Assembly: GCA_026873275.1 (NCBI GenBank)
Contig: JANTUC010000018.1
Location: 62,001-126,000 of the forward strand
Origin: Pseudopithomyces maydicus
Taxonomy: Eukaryota; Ascomycota; Dothideomycetes; Pleosporales; Didymosphaeriaceae
DNA: 64,000 bases
Direction: 5' to 3'
The position numbers were made by a program, and so were the translations under genes. The notes below the pieces were generated by a model. That model searched no databases. It was given only the letters and a program-made list of their open reading frames with translations, and was not told the origin of the DNA. The first letter of the stretch is position 1, and the number at the start of each line of letters is the position of its first letter. Positions 1-12,075 of the stretch are shown one piece after another.

Positions 1-731
1 GGCTTCTGAACATGTATAGCCACCAGCTAGTCATAGGCGGCTCAACAAAACACTTGGCTGTCGATAATCTGATTCGGTTTTTGTTTACACGTCTGCGAAT
101 GCTTCGCTCCGCAGGGGCAGTCAGTCTTGAAGAACGATACTCTTCGTCTCTATTCTCTCAAACCATGGAAATGAGCTGTAAAGAGTTCGCGTAGTTCGTG
201 TCCAATACATGTTCCTAACCCAGTTTCACTCCATGTTGGGCTTTACTGGTCGCTGTGAATCAATTCAAATCAGCTCTTTGTTGTACCTACCATGTATTTG
301 CATAAACCTACTGCAGGTCGGGGACTGAACACCAGACTCCATTGTACGGTCTACTACTAAAGGTCTACCAATACCCGTCTCACCAAACGATGTCTGAAAG
401 GCCGCATTTTCGATCTGTAAAACTGCGATTGCGCGCATTCATTCACTTGGCCACCTATCTAATACCCGCCTCAGTATCAATGCGCGAGCCAAAATTGAAG
501 ATATAATGGATAATGTTTTCACGATAATGTTGATGTAACTAGAAGGTCCTTCCGATCTTCGGGGCTACTCCGGAAATCAAACCGGAAAGCTTTCCTGCAA
601 TTGGTTAGCGTCAATCTCTCTTCGGTCATACTACTGAAGATCCCTCTTGGGATGTTGTGATGAATAAAACCTGCTGAACATCTGCTTCTAAGGGGGCGGT
701 ACGCTTTCCTTCGATTGTTCAGCACTTCAAG
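1..731. other. Intergenic, no gene seen
   Basis: I see no convincing coding region, RNA gene or repeat here. The last 200 bases are the promoter side of the HAD-type gene that begins at 732. Confidence 0.5.
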
Positions 732-1822
732 ATGTTACCCAGAGCATTTCCCACAGCAACAGCCCTGTTCTTCGGCACTTGCAGCATACTGGGTGCCGCC
801 GCTTACCCGAATTATGAATACCCCAATGCAGCCGCGCAACTCCAGCACTGGCCCCCAGAAGCTGCGAAAGCGCTTGGGAAAATGATTGAAAAAACGCCAA
901 CCAAAGCAACTATGCCGTTTTTGATATGGACAACACTTCTTATCGTTTTGATCTCGAGGAGTCTCTACTCCCATTCCTAGAGAATCGCGGGATTCTGACT
1001 CGCAAAAATTTGGATCCAAGCCTGAAGTTGATCGATTTCAAAGACACTGCAAATTTCACCGAGACGCTATACAGCTACTACCTCCGATTGTGCGAGGTGG
1101 ATGATTTCGTGTGCTATCCGTGGGCTGCGCAAGTGTGGTCTGGCTTCTCTCTGCGTGAGCTGAAAGGCTACGTCGACGAGCTGATGGCACTCAATCGCAC
1201 AATCCCAGTCAAGTACTGGGACGGTGATGAGGTCGCTGAAGACAGCGTCAGCCCACCCAAAGTGTTCCGAGGCCAGACCGAATTGTACAACGCATTGATG
1301 AGCCATGGCATCGACGTTTACGTCATCAGCGCTGCGCATGAAGAGTTAGTCCGCTTTGTTGCGAGTGATCCAAAATATGGGTACAATGTGCCCCCGGAAA
1401 ATGTAATCGGGGTCACCACGATGCTCAAGAACACAACTTCTGGCAGTCTCACCAATGCGCGAAAACAGATTACAGCAGGCGCTTACAATGCCTCGGCGAA
1501 CATGGATTTAGTCGTCGGGCCATACCTATGGACGCCAGCAACCTGGTTTGCGGGGAAGTGGGCAGCAATCTTAACCTATATCGATCCCTGGAAGAGGCCT
1601 ATTCTGGCAGCGGGAGATACACCAGGCAGTGATACGTACATGCATTTCCAAGGCGTCGATGTCAACAAGGGTGGTATCCATCTGTGGATCAATCGCAAGG
1701 AAAAGTCATATGAAGAGTTGCAGCAACTGATAGTAGAGAATGCTGAGGGCCAGAAAGAAAATGGTTTCCAAGTCACAGCAGATAAGAACTGGGTTGTTGT
1801 GAAGCCGGAAGAGATTCTCTAA
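732..1822 (+). CDS. Secreted HAD-superfamily phosphatase-like hydrolase (frame broken at 889-894)
   Basis: The first 24 residues form a signal peptide with a hydrophobic core, ending near AAAYPNY, so the product is probably secreted or vacuolar. HAD motif I (VFDMDNT, nucleophile Asp and acid/base Asp) is at 917-937, motif II (VISAA) near 1321-1335, and the Mg-binding GDTPGSD motif near 1612-1632. This is the layout of fungal phosphoserine-phosphatase-like HAD proteins; the substrate is unknown. The N-terminal part reads in one frame and everything from motif I onward in another. They meet at six A bases at 889-894; one more A would join them into 363 residues (IEKNANQSNYAVFDMDNT). No intron of legal size fits. 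I read this as a base missing from the assembly, though a real frameshift allele is possible. Confidence 0.82.
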
Positions 1823-2061
1823 TTTCACAGTCCCTAAGGATATGTGAAAGCGTGTGAATACTATCTTTTTGTACCATTTCACTGTACATAACTAGATGGA
1901 TGTTTGAATGGTTAGAAAGACACGCTACAATCACAAAAATCATAAATCTTCTGTGGTATATCCCTTATTTTCAGATCAATCAGATTATGCCACAATCGTA
2001 CCTATCGCCATACTCGACTATCTCATTCTACGTACAGATTCGATGAAGGTTAGTACGTCCC

Positions 2062-3396
2062 TCATATCAAAGGTCGAGCAGCGTCTACCTTCATGGGTGG
2101 GAGTAAACCAAGATGGTGTAGCTCCTGGAATGCCTCAAAGATACTCTCCAATGTATCTACAAACCCAGAGAAACCAAAGATCCGCGCTTTATTCATGGAA
2201 AGAGTGCCAAAAGCAAGGTAAGCAAAATCTCCTAAAAACACCATGTCCAAATCATCTTCGAAGAAGTTTTGCTTCAGCTTTCCTCCGGAACTTCTCATCA
2301 GTTCTTCCCAAGCGCATTTGTTGGATTTGTCCTGGGCCCACTGAGCAAGCCGATAGGTTCTTATCGCACGAAGTGGAGGACCGTAGCCAAGCGGCGCGTC
2401 TTTCCCTCCAGCCAGCTCGATGACCTGGTACTTGGAGTCATCCGACTCAGGACCTAAAACCTCGTCGATACCGAACCAGCGCGCAAGCTCGTGGAAGAAC
2501 CGATCCCAGCTTAAAAGGCCTCCATCTTGAGCGTTGAAGGCTTCGTTCCTACAACGTTCCTCGAGTACTGCCCATTCGCTCAGATAGCCATTAAGTCGAG
2601 CAGTGGAATGAGGCGTATCAAACTGCCATGATGCAAAATCTCCTCCGAAGATGAGGTGTTCCTTCTTGTGGGCTTGCACAGCTGCGTATATACGAAAGGA
2701 AAGGAAGAAGTTCATGGCCGCACTCTGAGCAGCACCTACGATTGCCAAGGGTCTTATAACATTCCAGCCGGTTTCGGGGTGCTGATGACAGAACTCTTTA
2801 AGAATATCCTCTTGCTCGTAATAGAAGTTCGGTGCCAAATGTCTTGGTTGAGGGTCCGACTCCACCAGAGGAGTACGTACGCGACCAATGTGAGCACCGT
2901 AATTTTTCCCGCCTGTCTGGAGTAGGATTCGTTTGGGCTTAATTCCAGCGAGTGGTAAAGACTCCATAAATGTCTTGAAAGGCGTTACATTAGCTTCCAT
3001 CAAGTCTTCTGCAACAGTAGGATTCATGTCGGTTTTTCCTGTTCTCTTCGGCGACAGGTAAGCGTAATAGAATACATAGTCGGCAGAAACCCCAGCTCTC
3101 TTTAGGGCCGCTACTATTTCTTCCCAAGAATAATTGAGATCAACAGAGATGTGGTGCAATCGTGAGCGCTGATCATCTGTGAGCAGGGCCAGCTGTCCAT
3201 CTGAAAATGGACCTCGTGATAAAGCGTAGATGGTAGCCCAACGTTCTTTGGTGTCTAGAAGCGCACGTATCGCATTATATCCCGAAATTCCAGTAGCGCC
3301 GCATACGATAGCCTTTAAGCCTCGGACGGAACTATCAAATGATGGTAGGTTGTGATAAATTCCAGCTTGTCGGAGGGGGTGCTCAGAGGAGCTCAT
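2062..3396 (-). CDS. PRISE-like NAD(P)-dependent short-chain reductase/epimerase
   Basis: An uninterrupted 444-residue reading frame. The N-terminal Rossmann motif is GATGISG near residue 34, with an acidic/ALSRGP strand after it. Further landmarks are FYYAYL (about residue 110), LQTGGKNYG (about 160) and PNFYYEQED (about 189), followed by a C-terminal substrate-binding half. This is the pattern of the progesterone 5-beta-reductase/iridoid synthase-like (PRISE) family, which reduces activated enones. In fungi members often occur near secondary-metabolite genes, but no synthase lies in this window, so the substrate cannot be inferred. The gene is convergent with the HAD-type gene upstream of it on the plus strand, with about 240 bases between their ends. 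Confidence 0.8.
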   Translation of the reverse strand: MSSSEHPLRQAGIYHNLPSFDSSVRGLKAIVCGATGISGYNAIRALLDTKERWATIYALSRGPFSDGQLALLTDDQRSRLHHISVDLNYSWEEIVAALKRAGVSADYVFYYAYLSPKRTGKTDMNPTVAEDLMEANVTPFKTFMESLPLAGIKPKRILLQTGGKNYGAHIGRVRTPLVESDPQPRHLAPNFYYEQEDILKEFCHQHPETGWNVIRPLAIVGAAQSAAMNFFLSFRIYAAVQAHKKEHLIFGGDFASWQFDTPHSTARLNGYLSEWAVLEERCRNEAFNAQDGGLLSWDRFFHELARWFGIDEVLGPESDDSKYQVIELAGGKDAPLGYGPPLRAIRTYRLAQWAQDKSNKCAWEELMRSSGGKLKQNFFEDDLDMVFLGDFAYLAFGTLSMNKARIFGFSGFVDTLESIFEAFQELHHLGLLPPMKVDAARPLI

Positions 3397-3868
3397 ACTT
3401 ATGAAATTAAATCGCTAATGCAATTGCTGAACTGATTATCAGTCATGGATGCATCGCCTTATATGCATTTGATGATTTGCCTGTATAAAATTTGGGGATT
3501 CCAGGGTTTGTAGTCAGACTTAAACTCGAATGGGCAAGTTGCAGCTTTGCGTTGCTCGCGAACCCTGCCAACGCATGATAAAAAGTGGATACCTCAAAGC
3601 AACATGTAAGACTGATTTAGGCTCAGCGGTTATTAAAATAGCTTACTTTCATGTGAGTGCATTATCTTAGCGAGAACGTGATAGTGGAACTCAATGAATG
3701 AGGAAAGTACTGGCGTAGATAGATCATCGATGTGTGCGTACTCTTATACAAACCTTTTGATTGAACACCGGAGTTGAAAAGGTCATTTAAATTAATTGAA
3801 GACTCAGAAACGCCTATATTGAATAGCCAAGGTGCCATCTCTTGCCGTATTCTGTATGAGCTTCCTGA
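3397..3868. other. Intergenic, promoter side of the reductase
   Basis: About 470 bases between two minus-strand genes. It should hold the promoter of the reductase and the 3' end of the membrane-protein gene. I see no repeat or recognisable motif. Confidence 0.45.
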
Positions 3869-5914
3869 CTACACGTCCTTCGGGGAGCGACGGCTTCCAA
3901 GCCAAAAAAAGAGATAACTAATGAAGCAGACTAGAATACTCATAGCTACACCACCAGCCCATGGGGACGTCGCATAGTTCGCGAGTTCATCCTCGGTTTT
4001 GAAAAGAACCAGCCATCCTTTCGAATGCATTCCTGTCTGATTCCCGCGGCAGTAGCACCGATCATACACGCCAGTGTACTGCAAGAGAGCTGTAAGTAGC
4101 AGCCATATGGTGTTTGCGACGGCGAGGGCCTTGCCAAAGATTCTTGTAATCACTGCTAGACTGCAAAGTACGGCATGGGTTATCGTTCTTTCGTAACCTT
4201 GTGGATCCGAAGTTGGTAGTGTGGGTGAGTTAACGGAAGGCCGACGGAAGTCCATCGAGGGGGCTTGACGATGCTCGCGTTGGTACCGGAGCATTACTGC
4301 ATGGGAGAGCATCATCGATGCCTGGAGTGAGAGCCAAACGACTGTTGCCAAACTACCATATAACAGGTATCCTGCTGTTCGACATCCAACACCTTTAGTT
4401 GGCGTGTAGTAAGCAATCACGACACCTGGACCTGTAGTCCCCCACTGCACGAATATGGCTACGAAACTTGCGATGACGATTCGCTTCCACACATGGGCAG
4501 CAATCTCTTTCCACTCTGGGTACGCCAAGATTTGGCCCTGTGTAAGATCCAGACCACAGTACTGCGCGGTGGTGTATGAGTCCCCAGCCAAGTTCTCTTC
4601 AGGTTTCCCGTCGTGGTTCCATTTAACGATGGCCTTTTCTGTTGCTGGCTTACATGTCTGGCCCGCAGCAATATTGTTCACTGTCATTGTTAGGGCCATC
4701 TCAATCGTCTGAGCCAACTGCCACCACGTAAAGACCCTCGCATAATTGAAGATCGGTCCTTCTTTTTTCTCGTCGCCCATAACGTCCGCCCCGAACCAGC
4801 CGGGAAGCTCGAGGTTGGTCACCGGCGGGGCCTCGAAGGCAGCATAGTTCGCCTGCCTACGATGTAACTGTACCGCCAATCCCGATCTTACTACGATAGC
4901 TCTCTGCTCTGCTTTCTCCGTCATTGATATCTCATTCCCCATCGGCGGCTCTTTTGCCCGATACGCAACGTCCGCCCTCAACGCCTCGTCAATCGAGTCG
5001 CTTCCCACTTGCGTCCCAACTGTGATCCATCCCATGATGACGGGAATCAGCCACAACCATAAGGTTCCGCTACCAAGCTGGTTTGCAACCAGTCTGTCGC
5101 CTCTCCCGTCGATGAAGCCATTGGTAACTGTAAAGCACCATGCCACCGCCGCCGCGGTAATTTGCGCAACTAGCGAGAATGTAACGCCACGCTTTGTGCG
5201 TGCTAGCCGCCGCTGCACATTGCGCCACCACGTCTGGTTCTTAGGCCCGACCACAAGGCTGCTGAGCCAGCCGCGCTCTTGTGATGCGCGCAAGGGTACT
5301 TGTTGTGCTTCTTGGAGCAGATATTGAATAGCTTTGATACGTGTACTGAATTCCGAGTACTTGTCGTGCACGGCACGGGATAGCGCTGTTTGGCGCAGGG
5401 AATGCCAGCGTGTGCGGAGACTATAACGGTTGAGAATCGTGATAGTAAGCGAGTACGTTGCCAGTGCCGGAGATCCGACTGCGAGGCATAGTGAGAGGAG
5501 ATTGTCCCACGGTGTGCTCGTTTCGTAGGGGAGTTGCGCGGTGAGGGCTAACCACGGAAGCAGGAAATTCGTGAATGCAGCAGCGAAGACGCGGAAGTTG
5601 AAGTACTATTGCCAGACGCATCGTTGATTAGCACAACAATCGTAATCAGATTCCGACATCACTTTTGTTTGGGTGACAATACATGTAAATGAGAAGCAAC
5701 TTACATATGGCACACTCTCCGTATTGCAATACTTGTAACAATCATCGATGGTAATACCCCATGTATCATTATTCGTGAAACTGCTCATTCCCCGTCCATC
5801 TGCGCCGACAAAATGAATTTCGCCATGCGATGAATTCAGCCGCTCGATGCAGCGCGCGTTCCAGGCATGCTCAGATAGGCCAGCAGTTACGTTTCTCAGA
5901 TCCCAGTCCATCAT
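3869..5914 (-). CDS. Conserved fungal polytopic membrane protein of unknown function
   Basis: Two exons. Exon 1 is 5914-5705 (70 codons, phase 0), with donor GTAAGT at 5704 and acceptor AATAG ending at 5606. Exon 2 is 5605-3869. The product is 648 residues. The N-terminus (MMDWDLRNVTAGLSEHAWN) is an extracellular-looking segment with possible N-glycosylation sites and a CYKYCN cysteine motif. A hydrophobic segment follows the splice (FLLPWLALTAQLPYETSTPWD), and several further hydrophobic helices are spread through exon 2 (for example TFSLVAQITAAAVAWCF and the SGTLWLWLIPVIMGWITVG region). I recognise this as a widespread uncharacterised family of filamentous fungi, and no catalytic motif is visible. 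Confidence 0.75.
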
Positions 5915-7015
5915 TTAGTAACATTAAGTGATGTCCTTGAGGAAAACTACACAAGTACGCGCTGCATGATGAATGTTTCTTGCGCAATGCCGAAATCCCT
6001 GGGATAAATGATCGAAGGGCAGCCTGTCAGCGTGCCATAGCCCATCCTGTTGGCCTGCATCTTGTCTTGTTGCCCTTATCGCGAAGGTGGCTCAGCTCAG
6101 CCCCAGGCATCTTCGTATCTGCAGCCCGGGTGGGCTATGGCAGCCTTGGACAGGCAAAAGTGTTAGATCACGCTGTTAGGGAGCGTGCGGTGGCTGTTTC
6201 CGTCAGAGGGTCTGTAGGCTGCCATTGAGAAGGTTATTTGCCATAATTTCATGTATTAAGAGGGCTAGAACTTGCTGGTTTGCGAAAATGAGTGGTGAGC
6301 GCGAGGATAGAGCACAGTTGAAGCTTGGGGCCGAAGTCGCGGGGTAGATTGCCGACGGGTCGAATATATCAAAATGCAACAGTGGGAAAAAAATATGATT
6401 GGGTGATCATCTTTTCCAAGTTTTTGAAAGAGCTGATAGGTGCAAAAGTAAAGTAAAACAATCATGTCAAGCAAATAGGCTGAAGGCATTGCAGTGCATT
6501 TCCATCATACGAACATACGTGTGATCAGTACTGGCGACCTGGTGATCGCCAGCCATCGTTGCCTTCTTTACGTTATGTCGGCCTTACAATATTTTATGAA
6601 CTATTTTTATTTGATCACGTGTTGGAAATATTGGAAGTATCAGCATATCCTTCCCTCGGCTTATTGAAATTGACCCGGTAGATCTTGAATCTTTCATCTA
6701 TCGATAACTCATTTACCAAGATTGTCCATGTAGACTAAGATATCATTCTTACCGTATTGATTCCTCATTTTTGGATACCTTATACACTTCGTGGAGTGGC
6801 TTGGTGAAAGTGTGCTGCTGTTCAACAATATGTATGAAATGGCCTAAGGATGCGGAGCAATAGTACTGAATGCATAACCATGTCTGATATCAAACTTCAA
6901 TTAGACCTCGCACCGAAAACGAACAATTTGAACCTCGTAATTATCAGCAAATAACATCAACCTTCTTATACATATCATTCGTCTGGGCCTAAGTTCATGC
7001 GGTGCATATAAAGAA
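5915..7015. other. Intergenic, no gene seen
   Basis: About 1.1 kb between two minus-strand genes. Short open frames here (for example 5980-6228 and 6265-6489) have no protein-like composition or splice logic. Nothing recognisable. Confidence 0.45.
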
Positions 7016-7910
7016 TCAATAAAGATAACGCAATGCATATTCGGTGTAGTTCGGGCTCAGGTCGATATCATTCGGCCCTTTGTCGTCATCATCGTCTTCC
7101 AGCTCGACGTGTGCGAGCGCGTCGATCAATGTTTCGTCTGATCGTGTCGATGTCCACTAGTTTATGTTAGTACTCGAAGCAATAGGTGGTATTCTATTAC
7201 CGATTTCCTGTCTTTCCTGACTTTCTCAGGCTCTTTGATCAAGCATTCCGTCACATTAGATGTGTTTTCCTGACCGCATCTCTCAAAAAAGCTGGGGCTT
7301 CAGGATTCAGTCTATGTTGTGATTGGCTGTGACATTCACCATCTACCACGGCGTTCTCTTTGTCACATTCCATATCAACGTATCCCATTGGAGGAGAGTG
7401 TCCATAAATATATGAACAAGGCATTGCCCAATCCATATATGAACGTTCAACTTGGTATCCAATCATTCCGTGATAAAGGCTTCGGGTTTCAGATGTCCCA
7501 GGGCCGCGAAGGAAGATTTCCAATGCACCTCGACGAATTCCATTTATAATCCACATCCCCTCCTCATCCAGGTGCATCCACTTTCGATCCTTGTCTTTGT
7601 CGCTCACAGACGGCTCTAGAGACTTCTCGGTATATTCCGTCTTTCTCGTGTCAAGTTCACCAAGCTTTATGCCTTGCATTATCCATCTCTCTCTGCTAGA
7701 TAATACTAGCCCTATTTCCGGTACGCTTTTTGACTTCGTTCGAACCTTCGAAGGACCGTTAAGGGAGCTGGGAGATATCTGTGGGCGTTGGGTACTTGTG
7801 GTTTCGTCGGCTGAGCGTTCAAGGGGAGAACCTCGTAGAGTAGGGGTGTCTGTTGATAATTGACCCTAAATGCTTGGTGTATAATACGTCATCGAGAACT
7901 TACTACTCAT
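7016..7910 (-). CDS. Hypothetical protein, three exons, frame broken at 7285-7290
   Basis: My model is exon 1 at 7910-7904 (ATGAGTA, donor GTAAGT), exon 2 at 7849-7201 (acceptor CAACAG) and exon 3 at 7156-7016. The second intron has donor GTAATA, branch TACTAAC and acceptor CTAG, a textbook fungal intron. The frame closes to 265 residues only if the six A bases at 7285-7290 are really seven; as written, exon 2 stops at 7251. The product has a Ser/Thr/Pro-rich N-terminus (MSNTPTLRGSPLERSADETT), a central Trp/Tyr-rich part, a charged segment (EPEKVRKDRKS) and an acidic stretch (ELEDDDDD) near the C-terminus. I do not recognise a family. The very short first exon is the weakest part of the model. 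Confidence 0.5.
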
Positions 7911-8436
7911 GGCTAAAAGTATGTGCGGAGGATTGAGAGCAGGAGATGTGCTTATATTAGTCGAACAGAGGCGCCACGGCTCTGTACCCGGTTCAGGACG
8001 TTGGAAACTGCGCTCGGAAGACTCCAAGTGTTCTCATGCTAATAACGGAGTGACCAGGTGAGCAAGTGCCAGAAACGATTCATGCATTCTGGTGATCTCT
8101 GGTAGAATATGGTGTGCATAAACATTGATATGGCGGGCAGTGTTCACGTTGACATTGGAGATTTCCTCTAGCGCCCATTGGTTAAGATTAAGGCGGTGAA
8201 GGAGCAACATAGCAAAAGTGCACCTGTGCAAGGGTCAGATGACATTCTGACGTAGGCGGTGCTGGCTACCAGCGCCACCAAAAACCCCGCACTCGATAGC
8301 CACATGTGATTGTAGGTGACTAATCATTCGTGCTCCGTACAGCTGACAGCAGCATACTATGGAAATACACAATAGTCGTAACACTTATTCATTATCAGAA
8401 ACAAAAAAGGGTCAAGAAAAACTATACAATGAAGCT
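7911..8436. other. Intergenic
   Basis: Promoter side of the hypothetical gene and 3' flank of the next minus-strand gene. No supported coding or repeat feature. Confidence 0.4.
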
Positions 8437-8990
8437 TCAATGTAGTCCCAGTCTTCCATAAACGGAATTGTCAAGTAGTGCCCATAGAAAAAGAACACTC
8501 GATGCCACGGGCATCACCACCAAGATCCTTTCTGCGGCTGTGAGGCACAGGGGATTCCACCACACATCGACTGCAGCTAGAATAATGTACAGTATGACGG
8601 CTTTAGCCATAGCATCTGGAGCTTTATGGTGCGCGATTACACTGGAAGCTGCAAACCCAAATGTAGTGAACAAAAATGCAGTGAAAAGTGCAGGTTGCTG
8701 TCTACCCAGGCCTTGCTTTGCCAAGAACTAAACAGCTCATCAGTCCAGTTCACAACAGCACCACCGAATGACCGTAAGATACTCACATTCTGCAGCTCCT
8801 GCAGAGAAACATTCGCGCTTGGTTGGTCCTCTATCGCAAGGTGCAGCAAGGCTGTCAATGTGCCGCAAGTTAACATAGCTCCTCCACAAATAGCTTCAAA
8901 GGAATTTCGACTCGAATTAGAAACATGCGCGCGTTGAGCAAAATATCGGGTATCATATCTGCTTAATACAGTCTTTTCGTAACTCCCCAT
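8437..8990 (-). CDS. Small four-helix membrane protein, unknown function
   Basis: Exon 1 is 8990-8787 (68 codons), the intron is 8786-8728 (donor GTGAGT, acceptor TTTAG, 59 bases) and exon 2 is 8727-8437. The spliced product has 164 residues. One hydrophobic segment lies in exon 1 (CGGAMLTCGTLTALLHLAI) and three in exon 2 (around LFTAFLFTTFGFAASSV, AVILYIILAAVDVWW and ILVVMPVASSVLFLWALL). The hydrophilic N-terminus (MGSYEKTVLSRYDTRYFAQ) suggests a cytosolic start. The layout is that of a small fungal integral membrane protein. No family is recognised. Confidence 0.65.
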
Positions 8991-9808
8991 TGTATCTGTC
9001 GCGGAATTCCGATCAGTGACATGTGTTGAGATATTTGCTCGGGTCAGCTAACTTTTGAATCTTGCTTTGAAAACAGTTAAAATCTCGGAGTATCAGAGAC
9101 ATGAAATGGCTATCTTATGTTCTTTCAGGTGTTTTGGTGCGATGCACGATCCAGGGGTGACACGTGGTAATGGAAAGTCTGGGGCCCCGGAGGCATGGGC
9201 CCAGAGCTACCATTAGTCTTCCTCTCCAAGCCGGTCGTTTGAGCTTAACCCCTGTGACGTCTTACATCTCACATCCCCGCGATTTTGTTTTTGTGGACGA
9301 AGTACACTACTAAATAGATACAGGATATTGACAGCTTCTTAACAGGAATGAAACCCGACGAAACATGCTCATATCGCAGTCCCTGATATCTGGAATCTGT
9401 CAAAAATCAACCAAACGTTCAGTAGCTCTTATCCAGCCCAAGGCATTGGGTTTACGTATTGGAAAGTCTTTTGTTGGGACACCACGCGCACGCTAGCAAC
9501 CACCCCGTCGGTCGCGTACCTGATCGCCAGGGACACTTTGACAGGAGCGTCACTGTGGGGTACCTAGTTAAGTAGAGCATCTCGCACCAAATCACCCTTG
9601 ACCTCTATTTCACTCCTTCGAAAACTTTGGTTTCTCATACTTTACAACACATTCATTCTTTTCTTCCAACCTCTGGCTAGGAATTCACCGTGCCAAACTC
9701 GTTCCTTTTGCATGAGAAAAATTAAGCTGGCGAGTCTGAACACTCGTCCTTGACCAACCACAACATACCCACACTCACTCCTCGTTAACAAATCGTTTTG
9801 CAGTCCTC
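8991..9808. other. Divergent promoter region
   Basis: About 820 bases between the divergently transcribed membrane-protein genes at 8437-8990 and 9809-10527. The part just before 9809 is CT-rich, as is usual upstream of fungal start codons. No repeat or RNA gene seen. Confidence 0.45.
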
Positions 9809-10527
9809 ATGCCCCGCTTCTTCAGGTCAGCTCTTTTCTGGCAGAGTCTACAGAAGGTTTGCGTGGCTTTCATGCTATGCACCTCCCTGTCCATCTTTGC
9901 TATTGGAGACAAGCTTGAACACATGGAAGACAAATACACAAACGTGTATGGAATTCCTAAAGCAACCATTGAGTTGGTCATGGCATCGTATGTGCTATCC
10001 ACGCAGGATTGCTCGCATGCTAACTTTCAATAGTCTCTATGTTGCCTGGCTATTCTTTCTTTCGCTCTTCTGCCTCATCGTGATCACCAAAAGCAGTCGC
10101 CCAATGTTAGTTCTCCCAACATCAACACTATATCATGACGCTGTCTCATCTTACGTGACACAGCTGGGCCTTGGCCGCCGCGATCTTAGCCGCTCTATCT
10201 TTGTACGGCCTTTATCTCATTGGATGGACAACCGACACATTCTACATGTGGGCTCCTATAGCCGTGACGTTCGGCATCATCCTCACCATCCTGTGGAGAC
10301 GCGTACAAAACGGCAGAGACAAGACGATCCTGAAGCACTTCGCGGAATGGGTCAGCTCCTTCCTTGGTGGAGGTGGAAACGGTGCAAGAGAGGAACATCG
10401 AGGTGGATTGGGCGACGAACATATCCATGAAGAGCACGAGCTCGGCCATGATGACGATACACGAGAATACGACGAGTTAGAGGCACGTTTTAGGGCCCTT
10501 GCTCCCCTTCCCCGTGGGCTAGTGTAG
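9809..10527 (+). CDS. Small membrane protein with acidic tail, unknown function
   Basis: Three exons: 9809-9987, 10034-10105 and 10164-10527. Intron 1 has donor GTATGT, branch GCTAAC and acceptor AATAG; intron 2 has donor GTTAGT and acceptor CACAG. Phases match and the product is 204 residues. Four hydrophobic segments are spread over the exons (VCVAFMLCTSLSIFAI, LYVAWLFFLSLFCLIVI, WALAAAILAALSLYGLYLI and WAPIAVTFGIILTILW). A 75-residue hydrophilic tail follows, with a Gly run and an acidic/His-rich part (DEHIHEEHELGHDDDTREYDE) that could bind metal or partners. It sits head to head with another four-helix protein, so the two may share a promoter. No family recognised. Confidence 0.68.
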
Positions 10528-12045
10528 CCTAGCAAAACAAGAAACAAAAACATGATACCCAGCACCCATCCATTACATTTTTGGAGGTGCTTTTAGATAG
10601 ATACCCCGCCTGGTGTACAGGATTAGCAACACCCCTCTGTTATACACCATGCTGCCTTTCATAGAAACGTTTTACTATTGACTGAGATATCTTTTTCATG
10701 AGATTTGGTGTGAAAGCCCGCCTACTTCGAGCTCTAAGACCGGCTTACAACTCAGTTCGGACCATGTCTCACGACCATATTGAAGCCCAATGACATCAAC
10801 TAACCAGCTTTGGAGTATACCATCAAAGCAAGACGTCATGTTACTGTCTATTAGGCAGTATGTGAAGACAACACACTTCTTCCTCACGGAATGAATACAT
10901 AGACTTGCTTGCCTCTACTCCGATCCCGAGCTTTCTTTGCGTACAAAGCAGCCACACCTTGTAAAGGGGCATTACGTACTTCCATCGTGCAGCATCACAC
11001 TGTCAACGGCGACGCATCGTGGATAAGCCCTCCCTTTCCGAGGTTATTCAGTGTGCCACGGCACGACACGGTACGATGCGGCAGGGCGCGGCATAGTAAA
11101 GTCACGTGATCGTCCCAACCCAACCCGTTCATAGGCCGCTCACGAGATGCCGCTACCACACCGCAATTTGTTCAATCTCCTAATTTCAGTTGCGTAATTA
11201 GAATTATGAGGCAATTTCTACGTCTGACAGCCACGTCTGATAGCCACGTCTGGGCCTATTAGAGGGGCGCTCCGATCATGATCCGTTCCCCTGACGTATG
11301 GCGTTGCACGAACGTGACCGACATCTGTATTCGTTACTGTTGCAAGTAGCAGCTTGTCTTGTAGAATTTTCGCTTTATCTATGTCTCTAGCAGCTGTACG
11401 GGTCGCTCGGGGACTATTGAGGTAGGCACTTCCTCGATGCTTGTCCAACAAGATACATACCTCATGATCTTGGATAAGGATGGCAATACTGGATGAGTTC
11501 TCAGTAGACTTTTATACGCATTGGATCACGAGTGTGGTCTCTGCATGCCTCAGGAAGATTTACGAAGGTTTTACACGCAGCGGCGCCTCCGCCTTTCATG
11601 AGCATCAAATCTCCTGAGAAGCGTCCGCCAATTACACATACAACAGAAGATATCCATCGCTACTACGATCCGCAGCGTTTTCGATACAGGCTGAATAGCG
11701 AAGCCAATAATTTCCCCCCACCCAACATCACCCGCTCAACTAAACTACTCCCTACCCCCTATCAAAACACCCATCACCCAGCCAGAACAGAAACCCTCCC
11801 CAAAGTCCAGCCATCCATACCCACGAACGATTCAAAATCCGGAATCCAGCATCCCCGAAAAACGTAGATACACATCACAAAGCTAATCATTTATCCATCC
11901 CCAGAACGAAAAGAAAACCCACCGCTAGATACATTTCCCTGTATTATGATGCAAGCAGCGAGAACCAAGACCCCTAAATCTAGGCGGAGATCTGATTGAT
12001 AGATGTTTGAAATATAGATGTGTATAGCAATTCCTGAATTGCGAT

Positions 12046-12075
12046 TCCCATCCCATCCCATCCCATCCCATCCCA
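12046..12075. repeat. (TCCCA)n microsatellite
   Basis: About six copies of TCCCA in a row. Related CATC-type stretches continue to about 12110. Confidence 0.85.

Noticed and set aside
7730..7760. TTCGAAC motif resembling a tRNA B box
   Set aside because: It lies within the hypothetical gene, and no A box or cloverleaf can be drawn around it.
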